Shown: positions 36,697 to 46,477, counted from the stretch's first letter. The stretch is DNA of 64,000 nt from Propioniciclava sinopodophylli (GCF_004324755.1 NZ_SDMQ01000004.1:1-64000), one strand, 5' to 3'. Numbers and translations are program-made. The notes: a model not told the origin generated them from the letters alone.

Positions 36697-37852
36697 GGCG
36701 TCCGTCCTTGAGCACGTCCCGCACGAGCGGCACCCCGGGGCGGTAGGCCAGGTGCAGGTACGAGGGGGCGTCCAGCACGGCGAGGTCGGCGCGGGCGCCG
36801 ATGCCGAGGTGGCCGACGTCGTCCAGCCGCAGGGCTCGCGCCCCGCCGGCGGTCACCGACCAGAGCGCCTCGGCCGGGGTCATCCGCAGCTCGCGGACGG
36901 CCAGCGCCACCACGAGCGGCAGCGACGTCGTGTACGAGGTGCCGGGGTTGCAGTCGGCGCCGAGCGCGACCGTGACGCCGGCGTCCAGCAGGCGGCGGGC
37001 GTCCGGGTAGGGGCCGCGCGTGGAGAAGTCGGCCGAGGGCAGCAGGGTGGCCACGGTGTCCGAGCCCGCCAGTGCCGCGACGTCGGCGTCCGTCAGGTGC
37101 ACGCAGTGGTCGACCGAGGCCGCGCCCAGCTCGACGCCCAGCCGGACGCCCCCGCCGGCGGTCAGCTGGTTGGCGTGCACGCGGACGCCCAGCCCGGCCT
37201 GCTTGCCCGCCAACAGAACAGCCCTCGACTGATCGACGTCGAAGGCCCCGCGCTCGCAGAACACGTCGATCCAGCGGGCCGAGGGGGCCGCGGCGGGGAT
37301 CAGCTCCTCGACCACGAGCCGCACGTAGTCGTCGGCGCGTCCCTCGAACTCGGGCGGGACGACGTGCGCCGCGAGCAGGGTCGCCTCGTCGGTGTGGGCG
37401 GAGGCGATGCGCACGGAGCGCTCCTCGTCGCGGACGGTCTGCCCGTAGCCGGACTTCACCTCGAGGGTCGTCGTGCCCTGCCGCCGGTACTCGTCGGCCA
37501 GGCGGATGAGGTTGGCCGTCAGGTCGCGGTCGGTGGCGTGCCGGGTGGCGGCCAGCGTCGCGCGGATGCCGCCTGCGGCATAGGGCTCGCCGGCCATGCG
37601 GGCGGCGAACTCCTCGGCGCGGTCGCCGGCGAAGACCAGGTGGCTGTGCGACTCCACGAACCCCGGGATGACCGCCGCCCCGCCCACGTCCAGCACGTCG
37701 TCGCACGGCTGCGCGCGCGTGCGCGGGCCGACCCACGCGACTCGCCCGTCGGTGACGACGACCGCAGCGTCGCGGATCAGGCCGAGGGGCCCCTCACCCG
37801 TCGTCGGGTCGTTGGTGACGAGTTCGCCGATGCGGTCGACCAGGAGCGCCAT
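36689..37852 (-). CDS. hutI: Imidazolonepropionase (HutI)
   Basis: The 387-aa amidohydrolase opens imidazolone-5-propionate to formimidoylglutamate, the third step of the pathway. Seen are the metal motif [30 protein letters not shown], His in [21 protein letters not shown], and the Asp in [11 protein letters not shown]. It starts at ATG 37852 within the stop of hutU (TGATG), which shows translational coupling. It is the usual length for the family. Confidence 0.95.
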   Translation of the reverse strand: MALLVDRIGELVTNDPTTGEGPLGLIRDAAVVVTDGRVAWVGPRTRAQPCDDVLDVGGAAVIPGFVESHSHLVFAGDRAEEFAARMAGEPYAAGGIRATLAATRHATDRDLTANLIRLADEYRRQGTTTLEVKSGYGQTVRDEERSVRIASAHTDEATLLAAHVVPPEFEGRADDYVRLVVEELIPAAAPSARWIDVFCERGAFDVDQSRAVLLAGKQAGLGVRVHANQLTAGGGVRLGVELGAASVDHCVHLTDADVAALAGSDTVATLLPSADFSTRGPYPDARRLLDAGVTVALGADCNPGTSYTTSLPLVVALAVRELRMTPAEALWSVTAGGARALRLDDVGHLGIGARADLAVLDAPSYLHLAYRPGVPLVRDVLKDGRRG

Positions 37853-39525
37853 CACTCCTCCATCATCGGGATCCGCACGCCCCGCTCGCGCGCGACGTCG
37901 CGGGCGTGCTCGTAGCCGGCGTCGACGTGGCGCATGACGCCGGTGCCGGGGTCGTTGGTGAGCACCCGCTGGAGCTTCTGCGCGGCCAGTTCCGAACCGT
38001 CCGCCACGCACACCTGTCCGGCGTGGATCGAGCGTCCGATGCCGACGCCGCCGCCGTGGTGGATCGACACCCAGGACGCCCCGGAGGCGGTGTTGAGCAG
38101 CGCGTTCAGCAGCGGCCAGTCGGCCACGGCGTCCGTGCCGTCGGCCATCGCCTCGGTCTCGCGGTAGGGCGAGGCGACCGAGCCGGAGTCGAGGTGGTCG
38201 CGTCCGATCGCGATCGGCCCGATCTCACCGTTCGCGACCATCTCGTTGAACCTCAGGCCGGCGCGGTGGCGTTCGCCGTAGCCGAGCCAGCAGATGCGCG
38301 CGGGCAGCCCCTGGAAGTGGACGCGCTCGCCCGCCAGGGTGATCCAGCGGCGGAGGTGCTCGTTCTCGGGGAACAGTTCGAGGATCGCGGCGTCCGTCTT
38401 CGCGATGTCCTCGGGGTCGCCCGACAGCGCGGCCCAGCGGAACGGCCCCTTGCCCTCCTCGAACAGCGGCCGGATGTAGGCCGGCACGAAGCCGGGGAAC
38501 GCGAACGCGTTCTCCAGCCCGCCCTTGCGCGCCTCGTCGCGGATGGAGTTGCCGTAGTCGAACACCTCGGCTCCGGCGTCGGCGAAGCCGATCATCGCCT
38601 CGACGTGCCTGGCCATGGACGCCTGCGCCGCGGCCGTGAAGCCGGCCGGGTCGTCGGACGCGTGGCGCTTCATGTCTTCGAAGGGGACGCCGACGGGCAG
38701 GTACTGCAGGGGGTCGTGCGCGGAGGTCTGGTCGGTGACGACGTCGACGGTGATGTCGCCGGCGCGGTGGCGCTCCAGCAGCGCCGGGACGACCTCGGCC
38801 GCGTTGCCGAGCAGGCCGATCGACAGGGGCGTCCGTGACGCCTTGGCTTCGTTCGCGAGCGCGATCGCGTGGTCGAGGTCGTCGGCGCGCACGTCGAGGT
38901 AGCGGTGCTCCAGGCGGCGCTCGATGCGCGAGTCGTCGCACTCGACGCAGAGCGCGACTCCCTCGTTCATGGTCACCGCGAGCGGCTGGGCGCCACCCAT
39001 GCCGCCGAGGCCGGCGGTGAGGGTGATGGTCCCGGCCAGGGTCCCTGAGCCTGTCGGAGGGCCGAAGCGCTTGCGCGCCACCGCACCGAACGTCTCGTAC
39101 GTGCCCTGGAGGATGCCCTGGGTGCCGATGTAGATCCACGACCCGGCGGTCATCTGGCCGTACATCATCAGGCCGGCCCGCTCGAGCTCGCGGAAGTGCT
39201 CCCAGGTGGCCCAGTCGCCGACGAGGTTGGAGTTGGCGATGAGGACGCGCGGCGCCCACTCGTGCGTCCTGAACACCCCCACCGGCTTGCCGGACTGGAC
39301 CAGCAATGTCTCGTCGGCGTCCAGCGTTTCCAGGGTGCGGACGATCGCGTCGTAGGCCTCCCACGAGCGCGCGGCCTTGCCGGAGCCCCCGTACACGACG
39401 AGCTGCTCGGGGTGCTCGGCGACCTCGGGGTCGAGGTTGTTCATCAGCATCCGCAGGGCGCCCTCCTGCTGCCAGCCGCGGGTGTTGAGGTCGAGGCCCC
39501 GAGGGGCGCGGATCGTCTTCGCCAT
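37852..39525 (-). CDS. hutU: Urocanate hydratase (HutU)
   Basis: The 557-aa NAD-dependent cytoplasmic enzyme hydrates urocanate to imidazolonepropionate. Recognisable parts are [38 protein letters not shown], the NAD-binding [18 protein letters not shown] and [20 protein letters not shown] with the catalytic region. I chose ATG 39525; the open frame upstream to 39636 is repeat sequence. Unusual: residues about 155-162 (GPPTGSGT) are encoded by a dispersed palindromic repeat, an apparent in-frame insertion before [13 protein letters not shown]. The enzyme could still work since the insertion sits before the conserved NAD loop. Confidence 0.95.
   Translation of the reverse strand: MAKTIRAPRGLDLNTRGWQQEGALRMLMNNLDPEVAEHPEQLVVYGGSGKAARSWEAYDAIVRTLETLDADETLLVQSGKPVGVFRTHEWAPRVLIANSNLVGDWATWEHFRELERAGLMMYGQMTAGSWIYIGTQGILQGTYETFGAVARKRFGPPTGSGTLAGTITLTAGLGGMGGAQPLAVTMNEGVALCVECDDSRIERRLEHRYLDVRADDLDHAIALANEAKASRTPLSIGLLGNAAEVVPALLERHRAGDITVDVVTDQTSAHDPLQYLPVGVPFEDMKRHASDDPAGFTAAAQASMARHVEAMIGFADAGAEVFDYGNSIRDEARKGGLENAFAFPGFVPAYIRPLFEEGKGPFRWAALSGDPEDIAKTDAAILELFPENEHLRRWITLAGERVHFQGLPARICWLGYGERHRAGLRFNEMVANGEIGPIAIGRDHLDSGSVASPYRETEAMADGTDAVADWPLLNALLNTASGASWVSIHHGGGVGIGRSIHAGQVCVADGSELAAQKLQRVLTNDPGTGVMRHVDAGYEHARDVARERGVRIPMMEE
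39040..39063 (-). repeat. Dispersed palindromic repeat inserted in hutU
   Basis: On the coding strand the sequence GGCCCTCCGACAGGCTCAGG plus GACC matches the common actinobacterial intergenic palindrome core (CCCTTCGACAGGCTCAGGG) with one change. It keeps the hutU frame. Confidence 0.75.
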
Positions 39526-39560
39526 GGCCCCAGATTCGCCTGCGCGGGACCACGCGTCTC

Positions 39561-39608
39561 CCTCCGCCGAGGGCTTGTCTCGGATTTCAGACAAGCCCTC
39601 GGCGGAGG
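39561..39608. promoter_or_regulatory. Perfect 20-bp hairpin between hutU and hutH
   Basis: CCTCCGCCGAGGGCTTGTCT (39561-39580) pairs perfectly with 39589-39608 around an eight-base loop. The core is the GCCGAGGGCTTG head of the 22-nt repeat family. It occupies the middle of the 119-bp divergent promoter region. A second small palindrome, GGGGAC/GTCCCC, sits at 39629-39644 directly before the hutH ATG. Confidence 0.8.
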
Positions 39609-39644
39609 GGGTGCGGGCGTCACCGGTCGGGGACACTCGTCCCC

Positions 39645-41192
39645 ATGCTTGAGGTGTTGGTGGGAACAGGACCGGTCAGCTTCGAGGACGTCGTCGCCGT
39701 GGCACGGCACGACGCGCGCGTCACCGTCGCGGCCGAGGCGCTGGACGCCGTGGCCGCCACCCGGCGCCACATCGAGAAACTCGCCGCCGCCGACCGCCCC
39801 GTCTACGGCGTCTCGACGGGCTTCGGGGCGCTGGCGACCCAGCACATCCCGTCCGAGAAGCGGGCGCAGTTGCAGGTGTCGCTGATCCGCTCGCACGCGG
39901 CCGGCTCGGGCGCCGAGGTGGAGCGCGAAGTCGTCCGGGCGATGATGCTGCTGCGGTTGTCCACGCTGGCGAGCGGTCGCACGGGCGTCCGGCCGGTCGT
40001 CGTGGAGACCTACGCCGCCCTGCTGAACGCGGGCATCACCCCGGTCGTGCACGAGTACGGCTCGCTCGGCTGCTCGGGCGACCTGGCGCCGCTGGCGCAC
40101 TGCGCGCTCGCCGCCATGGGCGAGGGCGAGGTGCGGGACGCCGCGGGCGTGCGTCGCCCTGGCGCCGAAGTGTTGGCCGAGGCCGGGATCGAACCGCTGG
40201 TGCTCGCCGAGAAGGAGGGACTGGCGCTCATCAACGGCACCGACGGCATGCTGGGCCAGCTGGTGCTGGCGTGTCACGACCTCGGCGTCCTGCTGGCGAC
40301 GACCGACGTGATCGCCGCCCTGTCCGTCGAGGGGCTGATGGGCACCGACCGCGTCTTCGCCGAGGACCTGCACGCCATGCGACCCCACCCCGGGCAGGGG
40401 CTGTCGGCGGCGACGATGCGCGCGGTGCTGGACGGGTCACCGATCGTGGCACGGCACCGCGACGATCCCGACTGCCCGATCGTCCAGGACGCCTACTCGC
40501 TGCGCTGCGCACCCCAGGTCACCGGCGCCGCCCGGGACACCCTGGTGCACGCCATGCTGGTCGCCCAGCGGGAGCTGGCCTCGGTGATCGACAACCCCGT
40601 CGTCACGCCCGACGGGCGCGTCGAGTCGAACGGCAACTTCCACGGCGCACCGGTCGCCTACGTGCTGGACTTCCTGGCCATCGCGGTCGCCGACGTCGCC
40701 TCCATGTCGGAGCGCCGCACCGACCGGTTCCTCGACCCCAAGCGCAACCACGGGCTGCCGCCGTTCCTCGCCGACGACCCCGGCGTCGACTCCGGCCACA
40801 TGATCCTGCAGTACATGCAGGCCGGCGTGGTCGCCGAGCTGAAGCGCCTGGCCGTGCCGGCGTCGGCGGACTCGATCCCCAGCTCGGCGATGCAGGAAGA
40901 CCACGTGTCGCTGGGCTGGCACGCCGCCCGCAAGCTGCGCCGCTCGCTCGACGGGCTCGCGCGCGTGCTGGCCGGCGAGGCCCTGACCGCCGCCCGGGCG
41001 CTCGACCTGCGCGGGCTCGGTTCGGCCCCGGCCACGGCGGCGGTGGTGTCGCGGATCCGCGAGGTGGTCCAGGGCCCGGGCACCGACCGATTCCTGTCGC
41101 CGGAGATCGAGGCAGCGTTCGCGCTGGTCTCCTCGGGCGCCCTGGTGGACGCCGCGGCGTCCGTCACCGGCCCCCTCCCGCCGCGCCCCTGA
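39645..41192 (+). CDS. hutH: Histidine ammonia-lyase (HutH)
   Basis: The 515-aa enzyme removes ammonia from L-histidine to give urocanate, the first step of the pathway. The self-made MIO cofactor comes from residues 143-145, here Cys-Ser-Gly in [19 protein letters not shown] instead of the more common Ala-Ser-Gly, a variant I recall from other actinobacterial HALs. Other marks are [15 protein letters not shown] and [16 protein letters not shown]. It is divergent from hutUIG, with a 20-bp hairpin between. No strong ribosome site precedes the ATG, so the message may be leaderless. Confidence 0.95.
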   Translation: MLEVLVGTGPVSFEDVVAVARHDARVTVAAEALDAVAATRRHIEKLAAADRPVYGVSTGFGALATQHIPSEKRAQLQVSLIRSHAAGSGAEVEREVVRAMMLLRLSTLASGRTGVRPVVVETYAALLNAGITPVVHEYGSLGCSGDLAPLAHCALAAMGEGEVRDAAGVRRPGAEVLAEAGIEPLVLAEKEGLALINGTDGMLGQLVLACHDLGVLLATTDVIAALSVEGLMGTDRVFAEDLHAMRPHPGQGLSAATMRAVLDGSPIVARHRDDPDCPIVQDAYSLRCAPQVTGAARDTLVHAMLVAQRELASVIDNPVVTPDGRVESNGNFHGAPVAYVLDFLAIAVADVASMSERRTDRFLDPKRNHGLPPFLADDPGVDSGHMILQYMQAGVVAELKRLAVPASADSIPSSAMQEDHVSLGWHAARKLRRSLDGLARVLAGEALTAARALDLRGLGSAPATAAVVSRIREVVQGPGTDRFLSPEIEAAFALVSSGALVDAAASVTGPLPPRP

Positions 41193-41214
41193 CCGCGAAA
41201 AGCTCCAGGGGGCG

Positions 41215-41988
41215 TCAGCCACCCAGACGGCGGGACACCTCGGCGGCGCCGGCCAGCAGGCCGGCCACGATGGGTTCCGAATCCCGCGCGGGGACGTGGG
41301 CCCGCCACGTGCAGCTCAGCGCCGCGACGGGCTGGGCGTGCAGGTCGAACACCGCCGCTCCCACCGAGCGGAGCCCGGGCGTGACGAGCTCGACCTCCTC
41401 CGACCAGCCCCGCTCGCGCTCGGGGGCAAGCTCGGCGAGCAGGTCGGCCAGCCCGCGCGGCCCACGTCCCGTGCGCGACACGAAGTCACCCGGACGCGTG
41501 TACAACGCCCGCACGGTGGCGTCCGCCAACCGCGCCAGGATCGCCCGCCCGGTCGCCGTCAGGTGCGCCGGCAGCAGCACCCCGACGGCCGTCACGAGCG
41601 ACGGCTCATCCCCCGAGGCGGCAACGGGCCCCTCCTTCACCAGGTAGAGCGTCAACGGCCCCCGCAGGATCCCCAGGTGCACCGTGACCCACAACTCCGC
41701 AGCCAAACCCCGCATCACTGGGCGCGCCAGCCGCTCCAACCCCTCGTGCGGCGTGTACGCGCTGGTGAGCCCGTACGCCCCGGCCCCCAACACCCAGCCC
41801 CGCGACTCCGGCACGTGCAGCGCGAACCCCCGCTCGGCCAGCACCGTCAGGATGTGATACGTCGACGACCGCGGCAGCCCGAGGTCCCGCGCGATGGCGG
41901 ACGCGCCCACCGGGCCGGCCTGCCGCGACAGGTGCGTCAAGATGTCCAGCGCCCGCCCGACCGCCGGCGACGCGCTCGAACCGGCCAC
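41215..41988 (-). CDS. IclR family regulator
   Basis: The 257-aa protein has an N-terminal winged helix (AVGRALDILTHLSRQAGPVG, IARDLGLPRSSTYHILTVL) and a C-terminal IclR ligand-binding domain (HLTATGRAILARL). It converges on hutH with a 22-bp gap. IclR proteins often control hut genes in actinobacteria-like clusters, so it is the best candidate regulator of this locus; that is inference from position. Ligand may be urocanate or another pathway intermediate. Confidence 0.87.
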   Translation of the reverse strand: MAGSSASPAVGRALDILTHLSRQAGPVGASAIARDLGLPRSSTYHILTVLAERGFALHVPESRGWVLGAGAYGLTSAYTPHEGLERLARPVMRGLAAELWVTVHLGILRGPLTLYLVKEGPVAASGDEPSLVTAVGVLLPAHLTATGRAILARLADATVRALYTRPGDFVSRTGRGPRGLADLLAELAPERERGWSEEVELVTPGLRSVGAAVFDLHAQPVAALSCTWRAHVPARDSEPIVAGLLAGAAEVSRRLGG

Positions 41989-42006
41989 GGCGTCCCGACC
42001 GACCCG

Positions 42007-43425
42007 TCAGCGCATCAGCGCGTGACGCAGCGCGTCCGCCAGGGTGCCCTGGGCGAACCAGAACCCCGACTCCGACAGCTTCTGCGACGCCACCCTTTGG
42101 TCGGTGTCGATCATCTGGTCGTAGCCGTCGGCGCCGAGCAGCAGCTTGGGGCCGATGCTCGGCGTCGGCACCGCCGCCGGCCGGTGCAGGACGCGTCCGA
42201 GCGTCGTCGCGAACTCCTGGTTCGTGACCGGACGCGGCGCGACCAGGTTCGTCGGGCCCTCCACCACATCAGTGAGGATCGTGTGCAGGTAGGCGCGGAC
42301 GGTGTCGTCCAGCCCGATCCAGCTCATCCAAGCGTTCGGGGCGCCGAGGCGTCCGCCCAACCCCACCGAGAACAGCGGCACCTGCGGCGCGAGCGCTCCC
42401 CCGCCCTCGCTGAGCACGATGCCGGTGCGCAACTGCGCCACCCGGACGCCCGCGTCCGCCGCCGGCTGCGCGGCGGCCTCCCACGCGCGGACGACGCCGG
42501 CCAACAAGTCCTGGCCGGGGTCGGACGCCTCGGTCAACAGCTCGCCCGGACGCCGTGCGCCGTAGTACCCGATCGCCGACGCCTGCACGAGCGCGGGCAC
42601 CCTCGCCGCGGCGACGGCGGACGCCAGCGTGTTCGTCGCGTCCAGTCGCGACGCCAGCACCTTCTCCTTGTGCGCCCGCGTGAACCGCCCGGCGATCGAC
42701 TCCCCGGACAGGTTGACCACCGCGTCCGCCCCCTCGAGGGCGGCGACGTCGAGGCGGCGTTGCGCCGGGTCCCAGCGCACGGCGTCCGGCTGGCCCTTGG
42801 CCGACCCGCGCACGAGCCGCGTCACGGTGTGGCCGCCGGTGGTGAGGAGGGCGCACAACTGCGTGCCGATCAGGCCGGACGCCCCCGCCACGACCACGCG
42901 GCGGGGTGGCGCCGCGAGGCGCGTGTGCAGGTCGAGGTCGTCGCGGAGCTGGCGCTCGCGGAACGCGAAGAGCCCGTCGAGCTGCATCTCGACGAGGGCC
43001 TGGTCGATGCCTCCCGGGATGCTGACGGGGAGCGCCCACGTGACGCGGTCGGTGATGATCGTCGAGCCCCCGGGGCCGTCGGTGAACGTGTGCTCGTGGC
43101 GCCAGGACCTGAACGGCTCGCTCACCTGCTCGTCGACGAACCGCTCGTTCGCGACGAACTCCACGTGCCGCACCAACCACCGGAGGCCGATCGGCGCCCC
43201 CTTGCGCATCCCACGCCGGGGGACGTGCGGCAGCAGCCCAGCGACCAGCGGGTGACTGATCAGCAGCTCGGTCTCGGACCCCACCTCGATGCCGTTGGTC
43301 AGCGGCTTGAGGGCGGTGGCCATCCCGGGAGGGCTCAGCCGGGCGAACGCGCCCGGCCGGGTGTGCCAGGCGAACACGGTCGCGCGCGGGTACGGGTACC
43401 GGCTCACACGCTCGAAGACGGGCAT
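42007..43425 (-). CDS. TIGR01777-type epimerase fused to an SRPBCC domain
   Basis: The 472-aa protein has an N-terminal SRPBCC/START-like domain (residues about 1-155) and a C-terminal NAD(P)-binding extended-SDR domain of the TIGR01777/YfcH type starting at VVAGASGLIGTQLCALLTTG, with the characteristic VVNLSGESIAGRFT and ending helices. The fusion is common in actinobacteria. The substrate is unknown; in related plant proteins the epimerase part affects cell division or plastid function. It lies divergent from the MarR-MFS pair across a repeat array. Confidence 0.87.
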   Translation of the reverse strand: MPVFERVSRYPYPRATVFAWHTRPGAFARLSPPGMATALKPLTNGIEVGSETELLISHPLVAGLLPHVPRRGMRKGAPIGLRWLVRHVEFVANERFVDEQVSEPFRSWRHEHTFTDGPGGSTIITDRVTWALPVSIPGGIDQALVEMQLDGLFAFRERQLRDDLDLHTRLAAPPRRVVVAGASGLIGTQLCALLTTGGHTVTRLVRGSAKGQPDAVRWDPAQRRLDVAALEGADAVVNLSGESIAGRFTRAHKEKVLASRLDATNTLASAVAAARVPALVQASAIGYYGARRPGELLTEASDPGQDLLAGVVRAWEAAAQPAADAGVRVAQLRTGIVLSEGGGALAPQVPLFSVGLGGRLGAPNAWMSWIGLDDTVRAYLHTILTDVVEGPTNLVAPRPVTNQEFATTLGRVLHRPAAVPTPSIGPKLLLGADGYDQMIDTDQRVASQKLSESGFWFAQGTLADALRHALMR

Positions 43426-43454
43426 GTCCCCACCCTATGTGCCGGTAGTTGTGC

Positions 43455-43585
43455 GCGACAGCCCCGGGTTTGTGTGCCGAGAGCCCCGGCGTTGGGCGCC
43501 GAGAGCCCCGGGTTTGTGTGCCGACAGCCCCGGGTTTGTGTGCCCAGAGCCCCGGGTTTGTGTGCCGAGAGCCCGACCTTTCGAG
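43455..43585 (+). repeat. 22-nt tandem repeat array (GCCGACAGCCCCGG type), 6 units
   Basis: Units start at 43455, 43476, 43498, 43520, 43542 and 43564; the consensus begins GCCGASAGCCCCGGGTTTG and unit length is 21-22 nt. It occupies the region between divergent genes, upstream of a TIGR01777 gene. No spacer sequence separates the units, so this is not CRISPR. The last unit merges into TTTCGAGGCTC, part of another repeat. Confidence 0.9.
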
Positions 43586-43670
43586 GCTCACTGCGGCCAC
43601 GGTTCACGGACCGATGGCAACCAGGACAACGAATTTGATTAGCACAGGTAATGAGCTAGCCTAACCAATC

Positions 43671-44096
43671 GTGCCTGATCGTGATTCCCTCCAGACCCTC
43701 GCCAGTGATGTCCGCCTGGCGTGCCAGCACGTGAGCCGTCGGGTGCGGTACGACAACTGCCACGAGATCCCGCCGCACCAGTTCAGCGTGCTGGCCAAGC
43801 TCTCCAACGGCGCCAAGACCCCCGGCGAGCTCGCTCGCATCGAGGAGGTCAGCGCCCCCAGCATGACCCGCACCGTCAATGGACTCGTCGAGCAGGGCCT
43901 CGTCGCCCGCAGCGCCGACCCCAACGACGGACGCCGCCAGCACCTCGAGCTGACCCCGTCCGGCCGCGAGATGATCGAGCGCACCCGCGCCTCCCGCGAC
44001 GACTGGATGGTGCAGCGCCTCCAGGGCCTCTCCACCGACGAGCTCCGCGTCCTGCGCGAGGCGACCGACATCCTGCAGCGGGTGATCCACGTATGA
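43671..44096 (+). CDS. MarR family regulator of an MFS exporter
   Basis: The 141-aa winged-helix protein (LSNGAKTPGELARIEEVSAP, SMTRTVNGLVEQGLV, DPNDGRRQHLELTPSG) starts at GTG 43671 and overlaps the MFS gene by four bases (ATGA). Upstream, TTGATT (43635-43640) and TAGCCT (43657-43662), 16 bp apart, are a plausible promoter giving a nearly leaderless message; the same AT-rich stretch is the likely operator. It probably represses the transporter until a drug or metabolite binds. Confidence 0.9.
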   Translation: MPDRDSLQTLASDVRLACQHVSRRVRYDNCHEIPPHQFSVLAKLSNGAKTPGELARIEEVSAPSMTRTVNGLVEQGLVARSADPNDGRRQHLELTPSGREMIERTRASRDDWMVQRLQGLSTDELRVLREATDILQRVIHV

Positions 44097-45397
44097 GCAC
44101 CTCCACGAGCGCCCCCGCGCGGACGTCCACGTTCGCGTCCCTCAAGGTGCGCAACTACAAGCTCTTCTTCTACGGCGGACTGCTGTCCAACACCGGCACC
44201 TGGATGGGCCGCGTCGCCCAGACCTGGCTCGTCCTCACGATCCTGACCGACAACTCCGCCACCGCCGTCGGCTACCTCGCCGCGCTGCAGTTCCTGCCCA
44301 TGGCGCTGCTCGGCCCGTGGGGCGGCGCGGTCGCCGACCGGTTCCCCAAGCGCACCATCCTCATCTGGACGCAGGTCTTCCTCTTCATCAACGCCGGCAT
44401 CCTCGCGCTGCTGGTCCTCACGAACACGACCGAGTTGTGGCACGTGTACGCGCTGGCCCTGATGCTGGGTGCGATCTCCGCGGTCGACAACCCGACCCGG
44501 CAGGCGTTCGCGTCCGAGATGGTCGGGCCGGACCTGCTCCCCAACGCGGTCGGCCTCAACTCGGCGTCCTTCAACGGCGCCCGCCTCGTCGGGCCCGCGC
44601 TGGCCGGCGTCCTCATCGCCCTGTGGGGGGTCGGCCCCGCGATGGTCATCAACGCGGTCAGCTTCCTGCCGGTGATCATCGCTCTCGTCGCGATGAACCC
44701 CGCCGAACTCACCCCGGCTCCCCTGCGGCGCGGACGCGGTGCGGTGCGCGAGGGCCTCCGGTACGTGGCCGGACGCCCCGATATCCAGCTGATCATGTTC
44801 ATCGTGTTCATGCTGGGCACCTTCGGGATGAACTTCCAGATCACCAACGCCCTCATGGCCACCGAGGTCTACGACGTCGGGGCGGATGCCTACGGCGCCC
44901 TCGGGTCGATCATGGCGATCGGGTCGCTGTCGGCGGCGCTGATGGCGGCGCGCCGGCCCAGACCGCGCCTCAGCATGCTGCTGGGGGCGCTGGGCGGGTT
45001 CGCCGTCTCCACGACGCTGCTGGCCCTGGCGCCCACCTACCTGACGTTCGCGATCATGCTGGTGCCCGTCGGCCTCACGGCCCTCACCGTGATGACCACC
45101 GCGAACGCGTCGGTGCAGCTCACCACCGAGCCCGCCGTGCGCGGCCGGGTGATGGCGCTCTACATGACGATCTTCCTCGGCGGGACGCCGCTGGGCTCCC
45201 CCGTCATCGGTTGGATCGGGGACGCCTGGGGCGCCCGTTGGACGCTCCTCATCGGCGGCATCGCCACCGGCATCGCCTTCGCCGTCGGCATGTTCTACGC
45301 CCTCCGCAACAACGACTGGCGCCTGCCGTCGTGGCGCGAGCTGCGCGGCTACCCCGACCCCGTGCCGCTGGATGCCGACGAGGCCCCGGCGCGCTGA
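44093..45397 (+). CDS. MFS exporter (EntS/MFS_3 type)
   Basis: The 434-aa membrane protein has twelve helices and MFS_3 marks: FASLKVRNYKLFFYGGLLSN at the start, GGAVADRFPKRTILI after helix 2, and VDNPTRQAFASEMVGPDLLP typical of EntS-like exporters. Translation is coupled to the MarR regulator. Likely exports a drug, siderophore or other small compound; the substrate is open. Confidence 0.9.
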   Translation: MSTSTSAPARTSTFASLKVRNYKLFFYGGLLSNTGTWMGRVAQTWLVLTILTDNSATAVGYLAALQFLPMALLGPWGGAVADRFPKRTILIWTQVFLFINAGILALLVLTNTTELWHVYALALMLGAISAVDNPTRQAFASEMVGPDLLPNAVGLNSASFNGARLVGPALAGVLIALWGVGPAMVINAVSFLPVIIALVAMNPAELTPAPLRRGRGAVREGLRYVAGRPDIQLIMFIVFMLGTFGMNFQITNALMATEVYDVGADAYGALGSIMAIGSLSAALMAARRPRPRLSMLLGALGGFAVSTTLLALAPTYLTFAIMLVPVGLTALTVMTTANASVQLTTEPAVRGRVMALYMTIFLGGTPLGSPVIGWIGDAWGARWTLLIGGIATGIAFAVGMFYALRNNDWRLPSWRELRGYPDPVPLDADEAPAR

Positions 45398-45414
45398 CAT
45401 GTCCGCCCGTGGCC

Positions 45415-46305
45415 TCACCTGAGGCCGCGGCACAGCGCAGCTCGGGCCGTGACGACAGCCCGGATGGTCTCCTTCACCCGCTCCTCGGTGGCGAAGATGC
45501 TAACCGCGTCGAACCGCACCACCTGCCACCCCATGGCGGCCAGCCGAGCGTCATGGGCCCGGTCTGCCACGAAGGCCGCCCGGGTTCCGTGGAACTCCCA
45601 ACCGTCCACCTCGAAGGCGAGCATGAGGTCGGGCAGCGCGTAGTCGAGGAAGCGGATGGTTCCGTCGGGCAGCGCGATCCGGTAGTTGGTGTGGTGCCGG
45701 TACGGCAGGTCGAGTTCGCGGTTGTAACGCTGGAAGTACCGCTCGGCCTCGGACCATGGCTCGTCACGGGAGTCCTCGAGGAGCTGCCGCCTCAGGATGT
45801 CGCCCCTGCGGCGCGGCAGGCCGGCGAAGACATCCTGTAGTTGGGTCAGGGTGACCGCTCGGCGCCGGAGCGCCTCGTCGATCACTGAACCTCCCAGCGA
45901 GGGCAGAAGGTCGAGCACTGTCAGCGGTGCCTCCGTGAATCTCACGTCACCGCGATCCACCGTGAGGTCGATGGGGATGCTCCGCCGACACCAGGTGATG
46001 CCGTCACCATCGGGGCGCCTGCCCGACGCCGCAAGTTCAACCGTGCTCGCAGCCCGTTGGGGCCACCACCCCAAGGTGGCGGCGGCATCACCGACCACGA
46101 TGGCGTTCGGGTCATAGAGGACTGCCGCACGGATGCGGGTGATGAGGTCGAGCTCAGCCCCCGATGCCCGGTAGATCCCCGGCAACACGGGAGAGATCGC
46201 GCCGCGCCGCAACGCTCGATCAAGCGCTCGGCTCAGCGACGGGTGCTCCCGGCGAACGATCAAACCGTCACGGGCGCGCAACGCCCGTCTCCATGCATGC
46301 TCCAC
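45415..46305 (-). CDS. AbiEi-like N-terminus with DUF559/Vsr-like endonuclease C-terminus
   Basis: The 296-aa protein joins an AbiEi-antitoxin-like winged-helix N-terminal region (RALRRGAISPVLPGIYRAS) to a C-terminal DUF559/restriction-like nuclease domain with Glu in PWSEAERYF, FLDYALPDLMLAFEVDGWEF (Asp and Glu-x-Asp core) and AAMGWQVVRFD. This architecture is frequent in actinobacteria. No AbiEii toxin gene is adjacent. It may be a stand-alone nuclease or a degenerate antitoxin relative; function unknown. Confidence 0.75.
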   Translation of the reverse strand: MEHAWRRALRARDGLIVRREHPSLSRALDRALRRGAISPVLPGIYRASGAELDLITRIRAAVLYDPNAIVVGDAAATLGWWPQRAASTVELAASGRRPDGDGITWCRRSIPIDLTVDRGDVRFTEAPLTVLDLLPSLGGSVIDEALRRRAVTLTQLQDVFAGLPRRRGDILRRQLLEDSRDEPWSEAERYFQRYNRELDLPYRHHTNYRIALPDGTIRFLDYALPDLMLAFEVDGWEFHGTRAAFVADRAHDARLAAMGWQVVRFDAVSIFATEERVKETIRAVVTARAALCRGLR

Positions 46306-46343
46306 GCCTAGACAAGTAGGCGGCGCTTGTCACGGCCCATGAT

Positions 46344-46442
46344 CGAAGTGACGGTCAACCGCCTCTCAGCAGGCTTCAGGTGTGCACGTACCGCTCAAGG
46401 AGGCGCCGCGACCCCGATCGAGAGGCGGTTGACCGTCACTTC
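46344..46442. repeat. Perfect 23-bp inverted repeat with 53-bp centre
   Basis: Arms 46344-46366 (starting GAAGTGACGGTCAACCG) and 46420-46442 are exact reverse complements. It lies in the 172-bp gap between two minus-strand genes. It could fold into a long hairpin RNA or be the ends of a very small non-autonomous element. Confidence 0.85.
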
Positions 46443-46477
46443 TGGCCGAGCCCCTGTACCCCCACGCACCACTGCCC

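Noticed and set aside
43455-43585. CRISPR-like array upstream of a MarR gene
   Set aside because: Tandem units of 21-22 nt without spacers; same repeat type as other intergenic sites.
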